NCBI GenBank assembly: GCA_038150225.1
Contig: JAYQWG010000005.1
Location: forward strand, 4,315-68,314
Direction: 5' to 3'
Source of the DNA: Lucifugimonas sp038150225
Lineage (GTDB): Bacteria > Chloroflexota > Dehalococcoidia > Lucifugimonadales > Lucifugimonadaceae
Length of the DNA: 64,000 bases
Below, piece after piece: positions 8,909-18,081 of this stretch; the first letter of the stretch is position 1; every line of letters begins with the position of its first letter. The translations under genes were made by a program, and so were the position numbers. The notes below the pieces were generated by a model, which was not told the DNA's origin, made no database searches, and saw only the letters and a program-made list of their open reading frames with translations.

Positions 8909-9400
8909 ATAGCCAGGTACGCAGTACTAACCAGCAGCGACACCGGTTCCGTTGGGAAACGTGTCGATACGAGTGGCGATGCGGTCGTCGAACTCATGGA
9001 AAACGCCGGTCATGAATTAGTTGAGCGTGACCTGCTTCCTGACGATCGACTCCAGCTGTCGCGGAAACTGGAATCGTGGAGTCGAGACCCACGTGTCGAC
9101 GTGATCCTGACAACAGGCGGAACCGGGATTTCTGAGCGCGATGTCATGCCGGAAGCAACCCGGGATGTGATTACTACCGAGATACCCGGAATTGCCGAAG
9201 CAATGCGAGCCAGGTCGCTCGAAGTTACTCCGATGGCAATGATTTCAAGGGCAGTAGCAGGGATTGTCAACAAAACATTGATCGTCAATTTGCCTGGCAG
9301 TACGGGTGGTGTTTGCGACAACCTCGAAGTTGCGTTGCAAGTGATAGATCATGCCGTGGAAGTTCTGCAACGGTCGCACGTTGAAGACCATCCAGTTTAG
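8909..9400 (+). CDS. MogA/MoaB-family molybdopterin biosynthesis protein, apparent ATA start
   Basis: This family (MPT adenylyltransferase MogA or the related MoaB) acts in molybdenum cofactor synthesis. YAVLTSSDTGS at the start, LTTGGTGISERD near residue 70 and NLPGSTGG near 130 are the family motifs. The frame is open back to 8594, but homologues start two or three residues before the AVLT strand. No ATG, GTG or TTG lies there. GAAGGA at 8894-8899 is followed nine bases later by ATA, giving 163 residues, the family length. A TTG at 8876 has no ribosome-binding site. Either ATA is the start or an ATG has become ATA. It diverges from mraZ. Confidence 0.85.
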   Translation: MARYAVLTSSDTGSVGKRVDTSGDAVVELMENAGHELVERDLLPDDRLQLSRKLESWSRDPRVDVILTTGGTGISERDVMPEATRDVITTEIPGIAEAMRARSLEVTPMAMISRAVAGIVNKTLIVNLPGSTGGVCDNLEVALQVIDHAVEVLQRSHVEDHPV

Positions 9401-9415
9401 TAATAGCGTACTTCG

Positions 9416-10126
9416 ATGAAGATTTCGATCATCACTTTGTTCCCTGAAATGTTTGAGGGGCCGTTCCAACATTCAATTGTTGGAAGGGCGCAGACCTCGA
9501 ACCTGGTCGAAATCGAGTTGGTCCAGCTTCGAGAGTTTTCAACTGATAAGCGCGGTCGTGTCGATGACACTCCGTACGGTGGCGGACCAGGTATGGTGCT
9601 ACAAGCACCACCTCTAGCAGCTGCAGTTGATTCGGTTGCCGAGAATTCAGAAGCCGAATCGAAACCGCACGTCGTTTTGATGTCAGCACAGGGCGAGAAA
9701 GTGACTCACCGAACGTTGGAGCTACTTTCCGGCCATGAATCAGTCGTAATCGTGTGTGGTCATTACGAAGGTGTCGACCAAAGGTTCATTGAAACTCGTG
9801 TCGACGAGGAGCTCTCTATCGGAGATTTCGTAATGACAGGTGGTGAGATTCCAGCCATGGCGCTGACTGACGGAATGGTTCGACTGATTCCGGGTGTTCT
9901 CGGAGATGATCAGTCTGCTGTCACTGATTCTCACTCGCCAGAACTCGGTGGTCTCTTAGAAGGACCGGTCTACACACGTCCGTTGGACTTTGAGGGCTTG
10001 TCAGTACCGGGCGTGTTGTTAACAGGCGATCACGCAAAGATCGAACACTGGCGCAAAACCCAATCGATCAAGAAAACTGAGCAGCTACGTCCAGACCTGC
10101 TGGATGGTTGGCCTGAGCAACGCTGA
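9416..10126 (+). CDS. trmD: tRNA (guanine-37-N1)-methyltransferase TrmD
   Basis: A 236-residue TrmD, which methylates G37 of tRNAs that read CNN codons and prevents frameshifting. It opens with the typical ISIITLFPEMFEGP. VDDTPYGGGPGMV (near 49), CGHYEGVDQRF (near 113) and the trefoil-knot SAM-binding segment SIGDFVMTGGE (near 132) are intact. It lies 15 bp after the MogA-like gene and upstream of rplS, a common trmD-rplS pairing. Confidence 0.97.
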   Translation: MKISIITLFPEMFEGPFQHSIVGRAQTSNLVEIELVQLREFSTDKRGRVDDTPYGGGPGMVLQAPPLAAAVDSVAENSEAESKPHVVLMSAQGEKVTHRTLELLSGHESVVIVCGHYEGVDQRFIETRVDEELSIGDFVMTGGEIPAMALTDGMVRLIPGVLGDDQSAVTDSHSPELGGLLEGPVYTRPLDFEGLSVPGVLLTGDHAKIEHWRKTQSIKKTEQLRPDLLDGWPEQR

Positions 10127-10162
10127 TTCTGAACTTTCTTTTCAAACACGGTCAACTTCGTG

Positions 10163-10192
10163 TTGCTGGTAGGCGAAATCCAGTTATAGAAT
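10163..10192 (+). promoter_or_regulatory. Candidate rplS promoter
   Basis: TTGCTG and TAGAAT separated by 18 bp lie in the 130-bp gap between trmD and rplS. The hexamers match sigma-70 consensus at four and five of six positions. It is a sequence-only candidate. Confidence 0.4.
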
Positions 10193-10256
10193 TAACGTTC
10201 TGTGCTAATCAATACCGACACCTTTGAGTGTCTTTTCGCTACGAAAGAGCCTAGTC

Positions 10257-10610
10257 ATGGATGCCGCATCACTGATCGAACGAAAACCGCTCGACCACAT
10301 TGATGAATTTCAGCCCGGTGACACCGTTACAGTGAATCTTCGAATTGTCGAAGGTGACCGACAGCGTGTCCAGGCATTTCAGGGCAATGTAATCTCAGGT
10401 AAGCACCGGGCAGAGAAAACTCCAGCCCCTGGTGATTCGTTCACCGTTCGACGAGTTTCGTACGGTGTTGGAGTTGAGCGAATCGTTCCTTTCCACTCAC
10501 CAAACATTGAGTCGGTAAAAGTCAGCCGTCGCGGAAAGGTTCGACGCTCACGTCTTTACTACCTCCGAGGTCTTACAGGCAAGGCTGCTCGAATCAAGGA
10601 ACGACGGTAG
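10257..10610 (+). CDS. rplS: 50S ribosomal protein L19
   Basis: L19 sits at the interface of the ribosomal subunits. The 117 residues from ATG 10257 contain the family core FQPGDTVTVNLRIVEGDRQRVQAF split over residues 17-40, then GVGVERIVPFHSPNIES, and end in basic VRRSRLYYLRGLTGKAARI. An upstream TTG at 10224 would add 11 residues not seen in the family. A strong terminator follows 22 bp after the stop. Confidence 0.97.
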   Translation: MDAASLIERKPLDHIDEFQPGDTVTVNLRIVEGDRQRVQAFQGNVISGKHRAEKTPAPGDSFTVRRVSYGVGVERIVPFHSPNIESVKVSRRGKVRRSRLYYLRGLTGKAARIKERR

Positions 10611-10632
10611 TTTCCGTTATTTTTGAACTCTC

Positions 10633-10667
10633 AAAACCCCTTCCACACGGAAGGGGTTTTTTTGTTG
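10633..10667 (+). terminator. Rho-independent terminator of rplS
   Basis: AAAACCCCTTCC pairs with GGAAGGGGTTTT around an ACAC loop and continues into a run of T residues directly after the rplS stop. Confidence 0.93.
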
Positions 10668-10739
10668 ATACGACGTAAGCTGTAGAGTGTCGTTGCTGGA
10701 CTCTCAGGTTCATCATCTCACCCACTTCCGGAGACCTAA

Positions 10740-13196
10740 TTGTTGTATGCCAACATCGCCATAGATTTTCCCGGCGAAGGCGCGCGTACGTTCACATATT
10801 CGGTGCCAGACGATATGGCACTGACCGAGGGCGATATTGTCTGGGTGCCCTTTGGTCCTGGGATTCGCCAGGGCATCGTGATGGGCTTCGACAGGCACAC
10901 GGATGTCGAAGAAATCAAACCCATCTCGGCCGTAACTGCGGGCGGTCCCTTCGTTTCGAAGCACCTGTTACCAGCGGCAATCTGGATCGCGGACTATTAC
11001 CGGGCGAACCTTTTCACCACCCTTAGCTTGATGCTCCCGCCGGGTTCGTCTTCTCGCCTTCGTTCGTGGGTATCGATCGGTGAACCGCACTCTGAATTGA
11101 CGAAGCGGGAGAAGCAGGTAATTGATTACGTGCGTGCGCACGAGAAGACACCGAAATCTCGTACCGCCCGTCGTCTCGGATATGGCGGGGGAGCTGTCGT
11201 TGACTCGCTGATCCGGCGAGGTGACCTGGTATCGGAGTCAGAATGGGAAAAGCCGCGAGTTTCTTCTGTTTTCACGCGTCGCTACCGATCAGGCAAGAAA
11301 CACGAGCAACTTGATCGAATAAAGAATGAACAGAAGAACTTGAAGAAAACCCGTCGTGTTGATTTGGTCGAATGGGCTTCTAACGGCGGAGTTGCGACTA
11401 CCAAAAACCAGTTGAACGATCAATTTGGGCAAGCTGCCAGTAAGTGGGCGTTGGATGCTGGAGTGATTGTCGAAGAGCAAATTCGGAAAGACCGTGACCC
11501 TCTCGCAAGTTATGTATTCCAGCAGGCATTTGCCCACGATCCAACCCCTGCTCAGAAGTCGGCAATCGATGAAATTGTCACCCAGGTGCTCGCTGCGGTT
11601 CCCGCGGAAACCCCCGTTGACCGGCGTTTTCTGCTGCACGGAGTCACCGGATCGGGAAAAACGGAGGTTTACCTTCAAGCCATCGAGGCCTGTTTAGCCG
11701 CGGGTAAGCAAGCCCTATTCCTGGTACCAGAGATAGCTCTGACACCTCAAACGATTACACGAATAGCTTCGAGATTTCCTGGAAAAATCGGGGTGTTGCA
11801 TTCCGGTCTCTCTATTGGTCAGAGATACGACCAGTGGTGGAGAATCAAGAACGGTGAACTGCCAATTGTTCTCGGCTCACGAGGGGCAATTTTCGCCCCC
11901 CTGAAGGACCTCGGACTGATCGTCATCGACGAAGAGCACGAATGGACCTACAAGCAAGGTGACCAATCTCCCAGGTATCACGCCAGATCCGTGGCGGAGT
12001 TCCTATCCCAAAGTACCGGGGCACCATTGGTCGTTGGCAGTGCCACACCAGATATCGAAACGTATCGGGCATCGGAAAGTGATAGGTATCGAAGACTATC
12101 GTTGCCTGATCGAGTTAGAGAACCAAACGGTGCCTCACCTCAGACTGCCCTCGCCAAAGTCGAGATTGTCGACATGCGTAACGAACTCGACGACGGGCAC
12201 TTCGAGATGTTGAGCCGTTCCCTCATTGATGCGATGGCGCAAACGATCGAGCGCGGTCTGAAAACCATTCTGTTCATCAACCGACGCGGCAGTGCGTCGT
12301 TCGTTCAATGTCGTCAGTGTGGTGTGGTGCGGCACTGTAAGCGGTGTGACTCTGCGCTCACGTTCCATCGGGCATCACCAGGTGGGAAAAGGAAAGACGG
12401 GCGTCTTGTTTGTCACTACTGTAGCTACTCGGTAAAGGCTGGCTCCAATTGCCCAGCGTGTGGTGGCTCCCAAATGACTCGATCCGCTCCGGGGACAGAG
12501 ATGGCGGTGAAAACTGTAGAGCAATATTTTCCTGGCGTTGAAGTTCTTCGTTGGGACTCAGACTCAGCAAAGAGTGCGCTCGACCATCAGCGAATCATGG
12601 ATCAGTTTTCAAAAAGTGATGCCTCGGTGCTAGTGGGGACTCAAATGGTCGCAAAGGGATTGGACATTCCGAGTGTCACATTGGTTGGCGTACTCTCCGC
12701 TGATACAGGATTGGCGGTGCCAGATTTCCGAGCTCACGAGCGCGCATTTCAAATATTGACTCAGGTCGTAGGCCGAAGCGGTCGAGGACAAACTGATGGC
12801 AGGGCAATAGTTCAAACGTTCAACCCGGACCACTACGCGATTCAGGCGGCAGCGGATCAGGATTACCAGTACTTCTACGAAACCGAACTTCGAATGCGTG
12901 CTGATCAGGCAAACCCGCCGTTTACGCGAATCGTCAAATTGACGCACGCTGCTAATGATTACGATCGAGCCAAGGTTGAAGCCGATCGACTTTTCCGTGA
13001 ATTAGAAGAAGTGAGAGAAAATCACGGGGAGACTTCGACGGAGATTATTGGTCCGAGTCCCGGGTATCCCCTTCGAATCCGAAACCTGTACCGTTGGCAA
13101 ATACTATTAAAAGGTTCACGACCAGAGGCACTGCTTGATCTCGTGTCCCCAGGAAACATCTGGTCAATTGATGTAGACCCGATCAACATTAGTTAG
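10740..13196 (+). CDS. priA: Primosomal protein N' (PriA helicase)
   Basis: An 818-residue PriA, the 3'-5' helicase that restarts stalled replication forks. The N-terminal 3'-binding domain (FPGEGARTFTYSVP) precedes Walker A HGVTGSGKTEVYL near residue 303 and the DEEH box in VIDEEHEWTYKQ. Two zinc-binding clusters are seen, CRQCGVVRHCKRCD and CHYCSYS...CPACGG, as expected. The helicase C-domain has VVGRSGRG. The start is TTG, six bases after GGAG; a second TTG follows immediately. def follows after 36 bp, a common pairing. Confidence 0.96.
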   Translation: MLYANIAIDFPGEGARTFTYSVPDDMALTEGDIVWVPFGPGIRQGIVMGFDRHTDVEEIKPISAVTAGGPFVSKHLLPAAIWIADYYRANLFTTLSLMLPPGSSSRLRSWVSIGEPHSELTKREKQVIDYVRAHEKTPKSRTARRLGYGGGAVVDSLIRRGDLVSESEWEKPRVSSVFTRRYRSGKKHEQLDRIKNEQKNLKKTRRVDLVEWASNGGVATTKNQLNDQFGQAASKWALDAGVIVEEQIRKDRDPLASYVFQQAFAHDPTPAQKSAIDEIVTQVLAAVPAETPVDRRFLLHGVTGSGKTEVYLQAIEACLAAGKQALFLVPEIALTPQTITRIASRFPGKIGVLHSGLSIGQRYDQWWRIKNGELPIVLGSRGAIFAPLKDLGLIVIDEEHEWTYKQGDQSPRYHARSVAEFLSQSTGAPLVVGSATPDIETYRASESDRYRRLSLPDRVREPNGASPQTALAKVEIVDMRNELDDGHFEMLSRSLIDAMAQTIERGLKTILFINRRGSASFVQCRQCGVVRHCKRCDSALTFHRASPGGKRKDGRLVCHYCSYSVKAGSNCPACGGSQMTRSAPGTEMAVKTVEQYFPGVEVLRWDSDSAKSALDHQRIMDQFSKSDASVLVGTQMVAKGLDIPSVTLVGVLSADTGLAVPDFRAHERAFQILTQVVGRSGRGQTDGRAIVQTFNPDHYAIQAAADQDYQYFYETELRMRADQANPPFTRIVKLTHAANDYDRAKVEADRLFRELEEVRENHGETSTEIIGPSPGYPLRIRNLYRWQILLKGSRPEALLDLVSPGNIWSIDVDPINIS

Positions 13197-13232
13197 TAAT
13201 CATCGAACACCAATAGAAAACCGGAACGAACG

Positions 13233-13961
13233 TTGGCAATTCGGCGAATAAGAGTATTTCCAGATCCGATCCTCAGGAAGAAAGCGCGCGTAGTTAAGAG
13301 GATCGAGCCGAAAATCATCGAACTGGCAAACGACATGGTTGAAACCATGGATGCCGCTGGTGGAGTTGGCCTGGCTGCCAACCAAGTTGGCGCTTTACAT
13401 CGCGTGGTGACGCTCCACATGCCCGGTGATGAAGACGCAATGATTCTGATAAATCCAGAGATTCGCGGCACCGAGGGTGAGCGTGAAGTAATTGAGGGTT
13501 GCCTTTCGTTCCCTGGGTACGAGGGAATGGTCAAACGGTCTGTGACCGTAAAAGCGCGATGGCTCGACGAGAACGGCTCGAAGATGAAGGTGACTGCCGA
13601 AGAACTGTTCGCGCAGGCAATAGAGCACGAAGTGGATCACATCAACGGAATCCTGTACACGGATCATCTGCTCGCACATGAAAAACTCGCGGCAGCTGGT
13701 ACGCACATTGAAGAAGGCGAACCGCACAACCACGATGTTGAAGTAGAAGTTCACGCCGATCACAGTGATGAGGGTGATGAACCTGATGAGACTGATATCG
13801 AGGTTGTTCACACAACACTGAAATTCAGTGAGTTGTACTCAGATTCGTCGCTAGCTCAAATGCAGTACGACCTTCGGCAGGCCGGATTGGTCGTGGATGA
13901 AGATGACAGGGTCGTGTCGGATGATCCCCACACCGACGGTGGGAAGATTCTGGATTACTAA
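13233..13961 (+). CDS. def: Peptide deformylase with acidic C-terminal extension
   Basis: Peptide deformylase removes the formyl group from nascent proteins. All three metal-site motifs are intact: GGVGLAANQVG, EGCLSFPG and QAIEHEVDHINGILY (Cys and two His ligands plus Glu). The protein is 242 residues against the usual 160-200. The extra 80 or so C-terminal residues are rich in Asp, Glu and His, then end in a segment (LKFSELYSDSSLAQMQYDL) that looks structured. I do not recognise this extension. The usual partner fmt does not follow. Start is TTG with a weak ribosome-binding site. Confidence 0.94.
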   Translation: MAIRRIRVFPDPILRKKARVVKRIEPKIIELANDMVETMDAAGGVGLAANQVGALHRVVTLHMPGDEDAMILINPEIRGTEGEREVIEGCLSFPGYEGMVKRSVTVKARWLDENGSKMKVTAEELFAQAIEHEVDHINGILYTDHLLAHEKLAAAGTHIEEGEPHNHDVEVEVHADHSDEGDEPDETDIEVVHTTLKFSELYSDSSLAQMQYDLRQAGLVVDEDDRVVSDDPHTDGGKILDY

Positions 13962-14013
13962 CTCATTCCCCATCTTTTTCGTGATTTCAGGCTGATGAAT
14001 CCCAACTGTTTTC

Positions 14014-14033
14014 GCACTTGCGAGTGCTATACT
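14014..14033 (+). promoter_or_regulatory. Extended -10 promoter with overlapping inverted repeat
   Basis: TGCTATACT at 14025-14033 is an extended -10 element (TG-n-TATACT). The inverted repeat GCACT-TGCG-AGTGC (14014-14027) abuts it and could bind a regulator. No good -35 is seen. Transcription would begin near 14040, about 165 bp before secD. Confidence 0.5.
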
Positions 14034-14039
14034 TCTCGC

Positions 14040-14150
14040 TGGTCTGATTCAGTTCAATGTTTTTGACCAAATTGAATATTGAATTGAGTTTCCTGGTAGA
14101 ACATGCTGCCAGGCAACTGTAGCCCCGAAACATTTCGGGGTTTTCTATTA
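14040..14150 (+). ncRNA. Candidate structured leader or small RNA upstream of secD
   Basis: Downstream of an extended -10 promoter is a 110-nt segment with two hairpins. The first is CCTGGTAG/CTGCCAGG (14092-14113). The second is CCCCGAAA/TTTCGGGG (14123-14140) followed by TTTTCTATTA, a terminator. The whole lies in the 244-bp gap between def and secD with no open frame. It could be an attenuator for secDF or an independent small RNA. No known RNA family was recognised. Confidence 0.45.
14123..14147 (+). terminator. Rho-independent terminator before secD
   Basis: CCCCGAAA and TTTCGGGG form a perfect 8-bp stem with a two-base gap (some stem bases would open into the loop), followed by TTTTCT. 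It lies about 160 bp after def and 60 bp before secD, so it may end def transcripts or act as an attenuator. Confidence 0.75.
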
Positions 14151-14205
14151 CATAAGTTGAAACTCGCGTCGCTTTCGCGGCGCGTTTCGCGTAAGAGTCT
14201 GGGTA

Positions 14206-16224
14206 TTGAGTAGATACAGAGGACTGATCCTCGTAGCAGCTTTTCTCGTCATCTCGGTGGTTGTATTGGCAATCACCCAGATTAGCGTCGGTGGATTCGA
14301 GCGAGGCGGGGATAGCCCTCTTGGCCTAACGCTCGGTCTCGACCTCGAAGGTGGTACACACCTCGTATACAAGGTGATCCCCGAAGACGGACGTGAACCA
14401 ACCAACGAGGACATGGAAGGTGTTCGCAACATCATCGACCGTCGTGTAAATGAGTTCGGTGTAAGCGAGGCGAGCGTCCAGCTACTCGGTGGAAGTATCG
14501 ACGCTGTTCCAGATCGAATCCTTGTTCAGATCCCGGGTCAAAAGGGAGCGAACATCACCGTCAACTTCGGTGCCGACTCAGTAGCTCCTGAGCAACTCGA
14601 AGCTTTCTTTAATGAAGAACTCGGTCGACCTGACGCTGAGGTGACTCAAAACGAAGATCTTTCACTGACCGTTCGTCTTGATGAAATCAAAGGTGAAGTC
14701 CGAGACGAATCCGGAAATGTAATCACTCCGTCGGAAGCTGATGGATGGAGAGAGGCTGCAATTGCTCACTTCCCTGTATCCCTCCAAGTCGGGTTTATAC
14801 TACCCAACGTTGAACCTCTGGTAATTGGAGACGACACCGCCGTTGACCCAGAGCCAGTGGAACCGGAAGAAACCCTCCCAACACTTGCCGAAGTAGAAGC
14901 AGCTTTTGCATCGATCGGAAGATCTGACGCTGTGGTTGAGGCTGTTGAAGGTGCTGAAGGCTTATTTGCAGCAACACTGTTCGGTCTTGATACAGAGAGG
15001 ACCGACGCAGACGGCAACCCTGTACGAGCAGAAGATCAGCAATTGATCGATGCACTCCGAGAGCTGGGCACGATTCAGTTCACTTCTAGTCAGGGAACTC
15101 TCACACAGTGGACTGTCGGCGGAGGAATTCAGGAAGCGAAAGCTCTTATTGGTAAGACTGCTCAGCTCGAATTCCGATATCGAGAGTGTGGAGATCTACT
15201 TCCCGCCTCAGAAGATATTCCTTGGCCACCAGACGGACTCTCCCTCGAAGAGTGGGCGTTCGAACGATGTAACAACCCTAAGTACTACACCGAGTCAGCT
15301 ACAGAGATCGATGGAGCTGACCTGACCGATGCGTTCCCATCCGTATCCAGCGGTGGTATTTCACGTCCGATCGTTTCAATCCAATTCAACGATGATGGTG
15401 CAGATGCATTTTTCAACGTTACTGACCGAGTTTCTCGACAGGACGACCGGTTAGCTATTTACCTTGACGGCGAAGAGCTTGTAGCTCCTAGCGTGTCGCA
15501 AGGTGGAATTAGTGGTGGTCAAGCGATAATCGAAGGTGGAAGCTTTACTGCAGAGAGCGTTCGGACAATTGCTATCCAGCTCCGATCTGGTGCGCTGCCA
15601 GTTGGTCTTGAATTAATCCAGGAACGAAACGTTGATGCGGTACTTGGTGAAGAGTCACTCCGCCGTAGCTTGATCGCTGGTGGTGTCGGCCTCGTACTTC
15701 TCCTATTGTTCATGATTGCCTACTACAAGGTTCCTGGATTCGTTGCTGCGATGGCCCTCGTTGCCTACACGGTAATGCTCCTCGCCATATTCAAGATGAT
15801 TCCGGTGACCTTGACGCTTTCAGGTGCTGCAGCGGTGATCCTATCCCTAGGTTTTGCTGTTGACGCAAACGTACTGATTGCCGAAAGAACGAAGGAAGAA
15901 TTACGCGCCGGTCGAACGTTATTTAGCGCTATCACCGCTGGATTTGATCGTGCCTGGCCATCTATAAGAGATGGAAACGTTTCCACGATCATCGTCGCGA
16001 TTGTTCTGTTCTGGTTCGGAGACAGGTTCAGTACCAGCGTAATGCAAGGATTTGCACTGACGCTGGCAATTGGTGTGCTGTTGAGCATGTTTACTGCCTT
16101 CTTTGCAAGCCGATTGCTTCTCCGAGTTATGGCTTCAACCGGCCTGGGTAACAACTCTGACCTGTTCGTACCAGTGCGTGATCAAAAACAGAATTCAGAT
16201 GTAGAAGCTGGAGGTATCTCGTAA
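14206..16224 (+). CDS. secD: Protein translocase subunit SecD
   Basis: SecD works with SecF in the membrane to drive late protein export through SecYEG using the proton gradient. There is one N-terminal membrane segment (LILVAAFLVISVVVLAI), the hallmark GLDLEGGTHLVYKV near residue 43, a large extracytoplasmic domain, and five C-terminal membrane segments after QLRSGALPVGLELIQER. The usual LSLGFAVDANVLIAER segment is present. At 672 residues it is long; the extra length lies in an acidic P1 region (around residues 150-240) rich in Glu and Pro. Start is TTG. The stop overlaps the secF start (TAATG). Confidence 0.96.
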   Translation: MSRYRGLILVAAFLVISVVVLAITQISVGGFERGGDSPLGLTLGLDLEGGTHLVYKVIPEDGREPTNEDMEGVRNIIDRRVNEFGVSEASVQLLGGSIDAVPDRILVQIPGQKGANITVNFGADSVAPEQLEAFFNEELGRPDAEVTQNEDLSLTVRLDEIKGEVRDESGNVITPSEADGWREAAIAHFPVSLQVGFILPNVEPLVIGDDTAVDPEPVEPEETLPTLAEVEAAFASIGRSDAVVEAVEGAEGLFAATLFGLDTERTDADGNPVRAEDQQLIDALRELGTIQFTSSQGTLTQWTVGGGIQEAKALIGKTAQLEFRYRECGDLLPASEDIPWPPDGLSLEEWAFERCNNPKYYTESATEIDGADLTDAFPSVSSGGISRPIVSIQFNDDGADAFFNVTDRVSRQDDRLAIYLDGEELVAPSVSQGGISGGQAIIEGGSFTAESVRTIAIQLRSGALPVGLELIQERNVDAVLGEESLRRSLIAGGVGLVLLLLFMIAYYKVPGFVAAMALVAYTVMLLAIFKMIPVTLTLSGAAAVILSLGFAVDANVLIAERTKEELRAGRTLFSAITAGFDRAWPSIRDGNVSTIIVAIVLFWFGDRFSTSVMQGFALTLAIGVLLSMFTAFFASRLLLRVMASTGLGNNSDLFVPVRDQKQNSDVEAGGIS

Positions 16225-17132
16225 TGGATATCGTCGGAAAACGCCGAATATTCCTTAGCCTCTCAGCAATCCTCGTCGCGATTTCGATCGTGGTCCTGGT
16301 CTCACCGGGACTGAACCTGGGAATTGATTTCACCTCCGGAACGACGATCACGTACCAGTTCGAGAATGGTGATCCTGGTACTGCGGCTGTTACTGACGCC
16401 CTGATTGATTCTGGACACCCAGAAGCAGTCGTTCAGGCAATCGGATCTGATCAATACTTCGTCCGAACAGACGATTTAGGCGCTTCAGGCCTCGATGATG
16501 TGAACTCGGAAATCGCCAAGTTGGATGCAAGTCCTGCGATCGTACTCGATACATCAACGGTTGGTGCTTCTGTTGCTGAAGACACGGTTCGAAACGCAAT
16601 CACTGCAGTCGTGGTAGCTGCGATTTTCGTGATGGCATACATCATGTACGCCTTCCGATCCGTCCCGAACTCCTACAAGTACGCTTTCGCAGCGGTTGTT
16701 GCACTGGCGCATGACGTTCTTATTACACTCGGAATATTCACTGTCCTCGGCATTGCAATCAACGCCGAGGTGAATGCCATCTTTATCGTCGGTATCTTGA
16801 CGGTGATCGGTTACTCAGTGAACGACACGATTGTGATCTTCGATCGAATTCGTGAGAACGTGACCCTCGCTCCTGCGAGAGATTTCCGGTCTACCGTGAA
16901 AATCTCGATCAACGAGTCGATCACCCGATCTCTGGGAACCAGTATCACTACACTTACTGTGATCCTGGCAATGCTGCTCTTTGGTGGAGCATCGTTACGA
17001 GACTTCCTGATCGTCCTGCTCACCGGAGTAGTTGTTGGGACCTACAGCTCGGTGTTCATCGCAGCACAGGTTTTGGTTCTCTGGGATTCACGGGCGCTCC
17101 TTCCATGGCGTAAGGCAAGCGCCGCCGCTTAG
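16224..17132 (+). CDS. secF: Protein translocase subunit SecF
   Basis: A 302-residue SecF, the partner of SecD. It starts with a membrane segment and GLNLGIDFTSGTTI (near residue 30), then has five C-terminal membrane segments. The ITLGIFTVLGI, VGILTVIGYSVNDTIVIFDRIREN split over residues 191-214, and INESITRSLGTSITT blocks are diagnostic. Its ATG overlaps the secD stop by one base, so the two are translationally coupled. Confidence 0.97.
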   Translation: MDIVGKRRIFLSLSAILVAISIVVLVSPGLNLGIDFTSGTTITYQFENGDPGTAAVTDALIDSGHPEAVVQAIGSDQYFVRTDDLGASGLDDVNSEIAKLDASPAIVLDTSTVGASVAEDTVRNAITAVVVAAIFVMAYIMYAFRSVPNSYKYAFAAVVALAHDVLITLGIFTVLGIAINAEVNAIFIVGILTVIGYSVNDTIVIFDRIRENVTLAPARDFRSTVKISINESITRSLGTSITTLTVILAMLLFGGASLRDFLIVLLTGVVVGTYSSVFIAAQVLVLWDSRALLPWRKASAAA

Positions 17133-17229
17133 AACTGATCGCCACCTTCTAATTCAACTATTGGACTAGCATGCGTCATCCAGACGCATGTAAAGTCGCG
17201 TCCGAAACTCACAACAGGAGCAATTGCGA

Positions 17230-18081
17230 ATGCTTATTGGGGCACACGTATCCGCGTCAGGCGGAGTCGACAAAGCGGTATCGAGGGCTGAAGAAATCGG
17301 TGCCGAGTGCTTCCAGGTGTTTGCCTCTTCTCCGAGGATGTGGTCGGCCAAGCCGATTAAAGATGAGATCGTTGAGAAGTACAAAGCCGAAATGGCGCGG
17401 TCAGGTATGGGACCGACTGCGCTCCACGGCAAATATCTCGTAGCTCTCGGATCACCCGATCCTGAACTTGTTGCAAAATCCAAAACAGCGCTCCAGGCCG
17501 ATGTCGCTTCTGCAAACACTCTCGGTGCCCTTGGTGTGATATTTCACCCAGCGAGCCACAGGGGGCAAGGCTTCGAGGCGATCATCGATCAGTTCGCCAC
17601 TAGTGTTCAGTCGATTCTTGAAGCCGAACCTGGCGATTCACTCCTAATGCTCGAAACCAGCGCCGGGGCAGGGGACCACATTGGATCATCGTTTGAAGAA
17701 ATTGGGGCTCTGATCAAAGCGATTGACCACCCTCGTGTAGCCGTGTGCTTGGACACACAGCACGTTTGGGCAGCTGGATATGACATTGCTCACAAAGACA
17801 CGTTAGATGACGTGATTGATCAATTCGACAAGCTCATTGGACTTGATCTCCTGAAGTCGGTTCACGCGAACGACTCGATGCGAGAAATTGGATCTTCTGT
17901 CGACCGCCACGACAACATTGGCGACGGTCACATAGGCAGTGACGGCTTTGCAGCGATCATGTCGCACCCGGGATTTTCTGACGTGCCGTTCTATCTTGAG
18001 GTTCCAGGTACAGGAAAGAGCGGTCCTGACCGTCCAAACGTCGACGCGCTTAAGCGAATTCGATCCGCCGTTTCAAGCTAA
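17230..18081 (+). CDS. nfo: Endonuclease IV (AP endonuclease)
   Basis: A 283-residue TIM-barrel enzyme that cuts at abasic sites with a trinuclear zinc centre. GAHVSASGG at the start, HPAS, LETSAGAG, CLDTQHVWAAGYD, VHANDS, HDNIGDGHIG and LEVPG carry the metal ligands in order. ATG 17230 lies nine bases after AGGAG. A TTG two codons earlier is only three bases from it. The stop overlaps the next ATG (TAATG). Confidence 0.96.
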   Translation: MLIGAHVSASGGVDKAVSRAEEIGAECFQVFASSPRMWSAKPIKDEIVEKYKAEMARSGMGPTALHGKYLVALGSPDPELVAKSKTALQADVASANTLGALGVIFHPASHRGQGFEAIIDQFATSVQSILEAEPGDSLLMLETSAGAGDHIGSSFEEIGALIKAIDHPRVAVCLDTQHVWAAGYDIAHKDTLDDVIDQFDKLIGLDLLKSVHANDSMREIGSSVDRHDNIGDGHIGSDGFAAIMSHPGFSDVPFYLEVPGTGKSGPDRPNVDALKRIRSAVSS

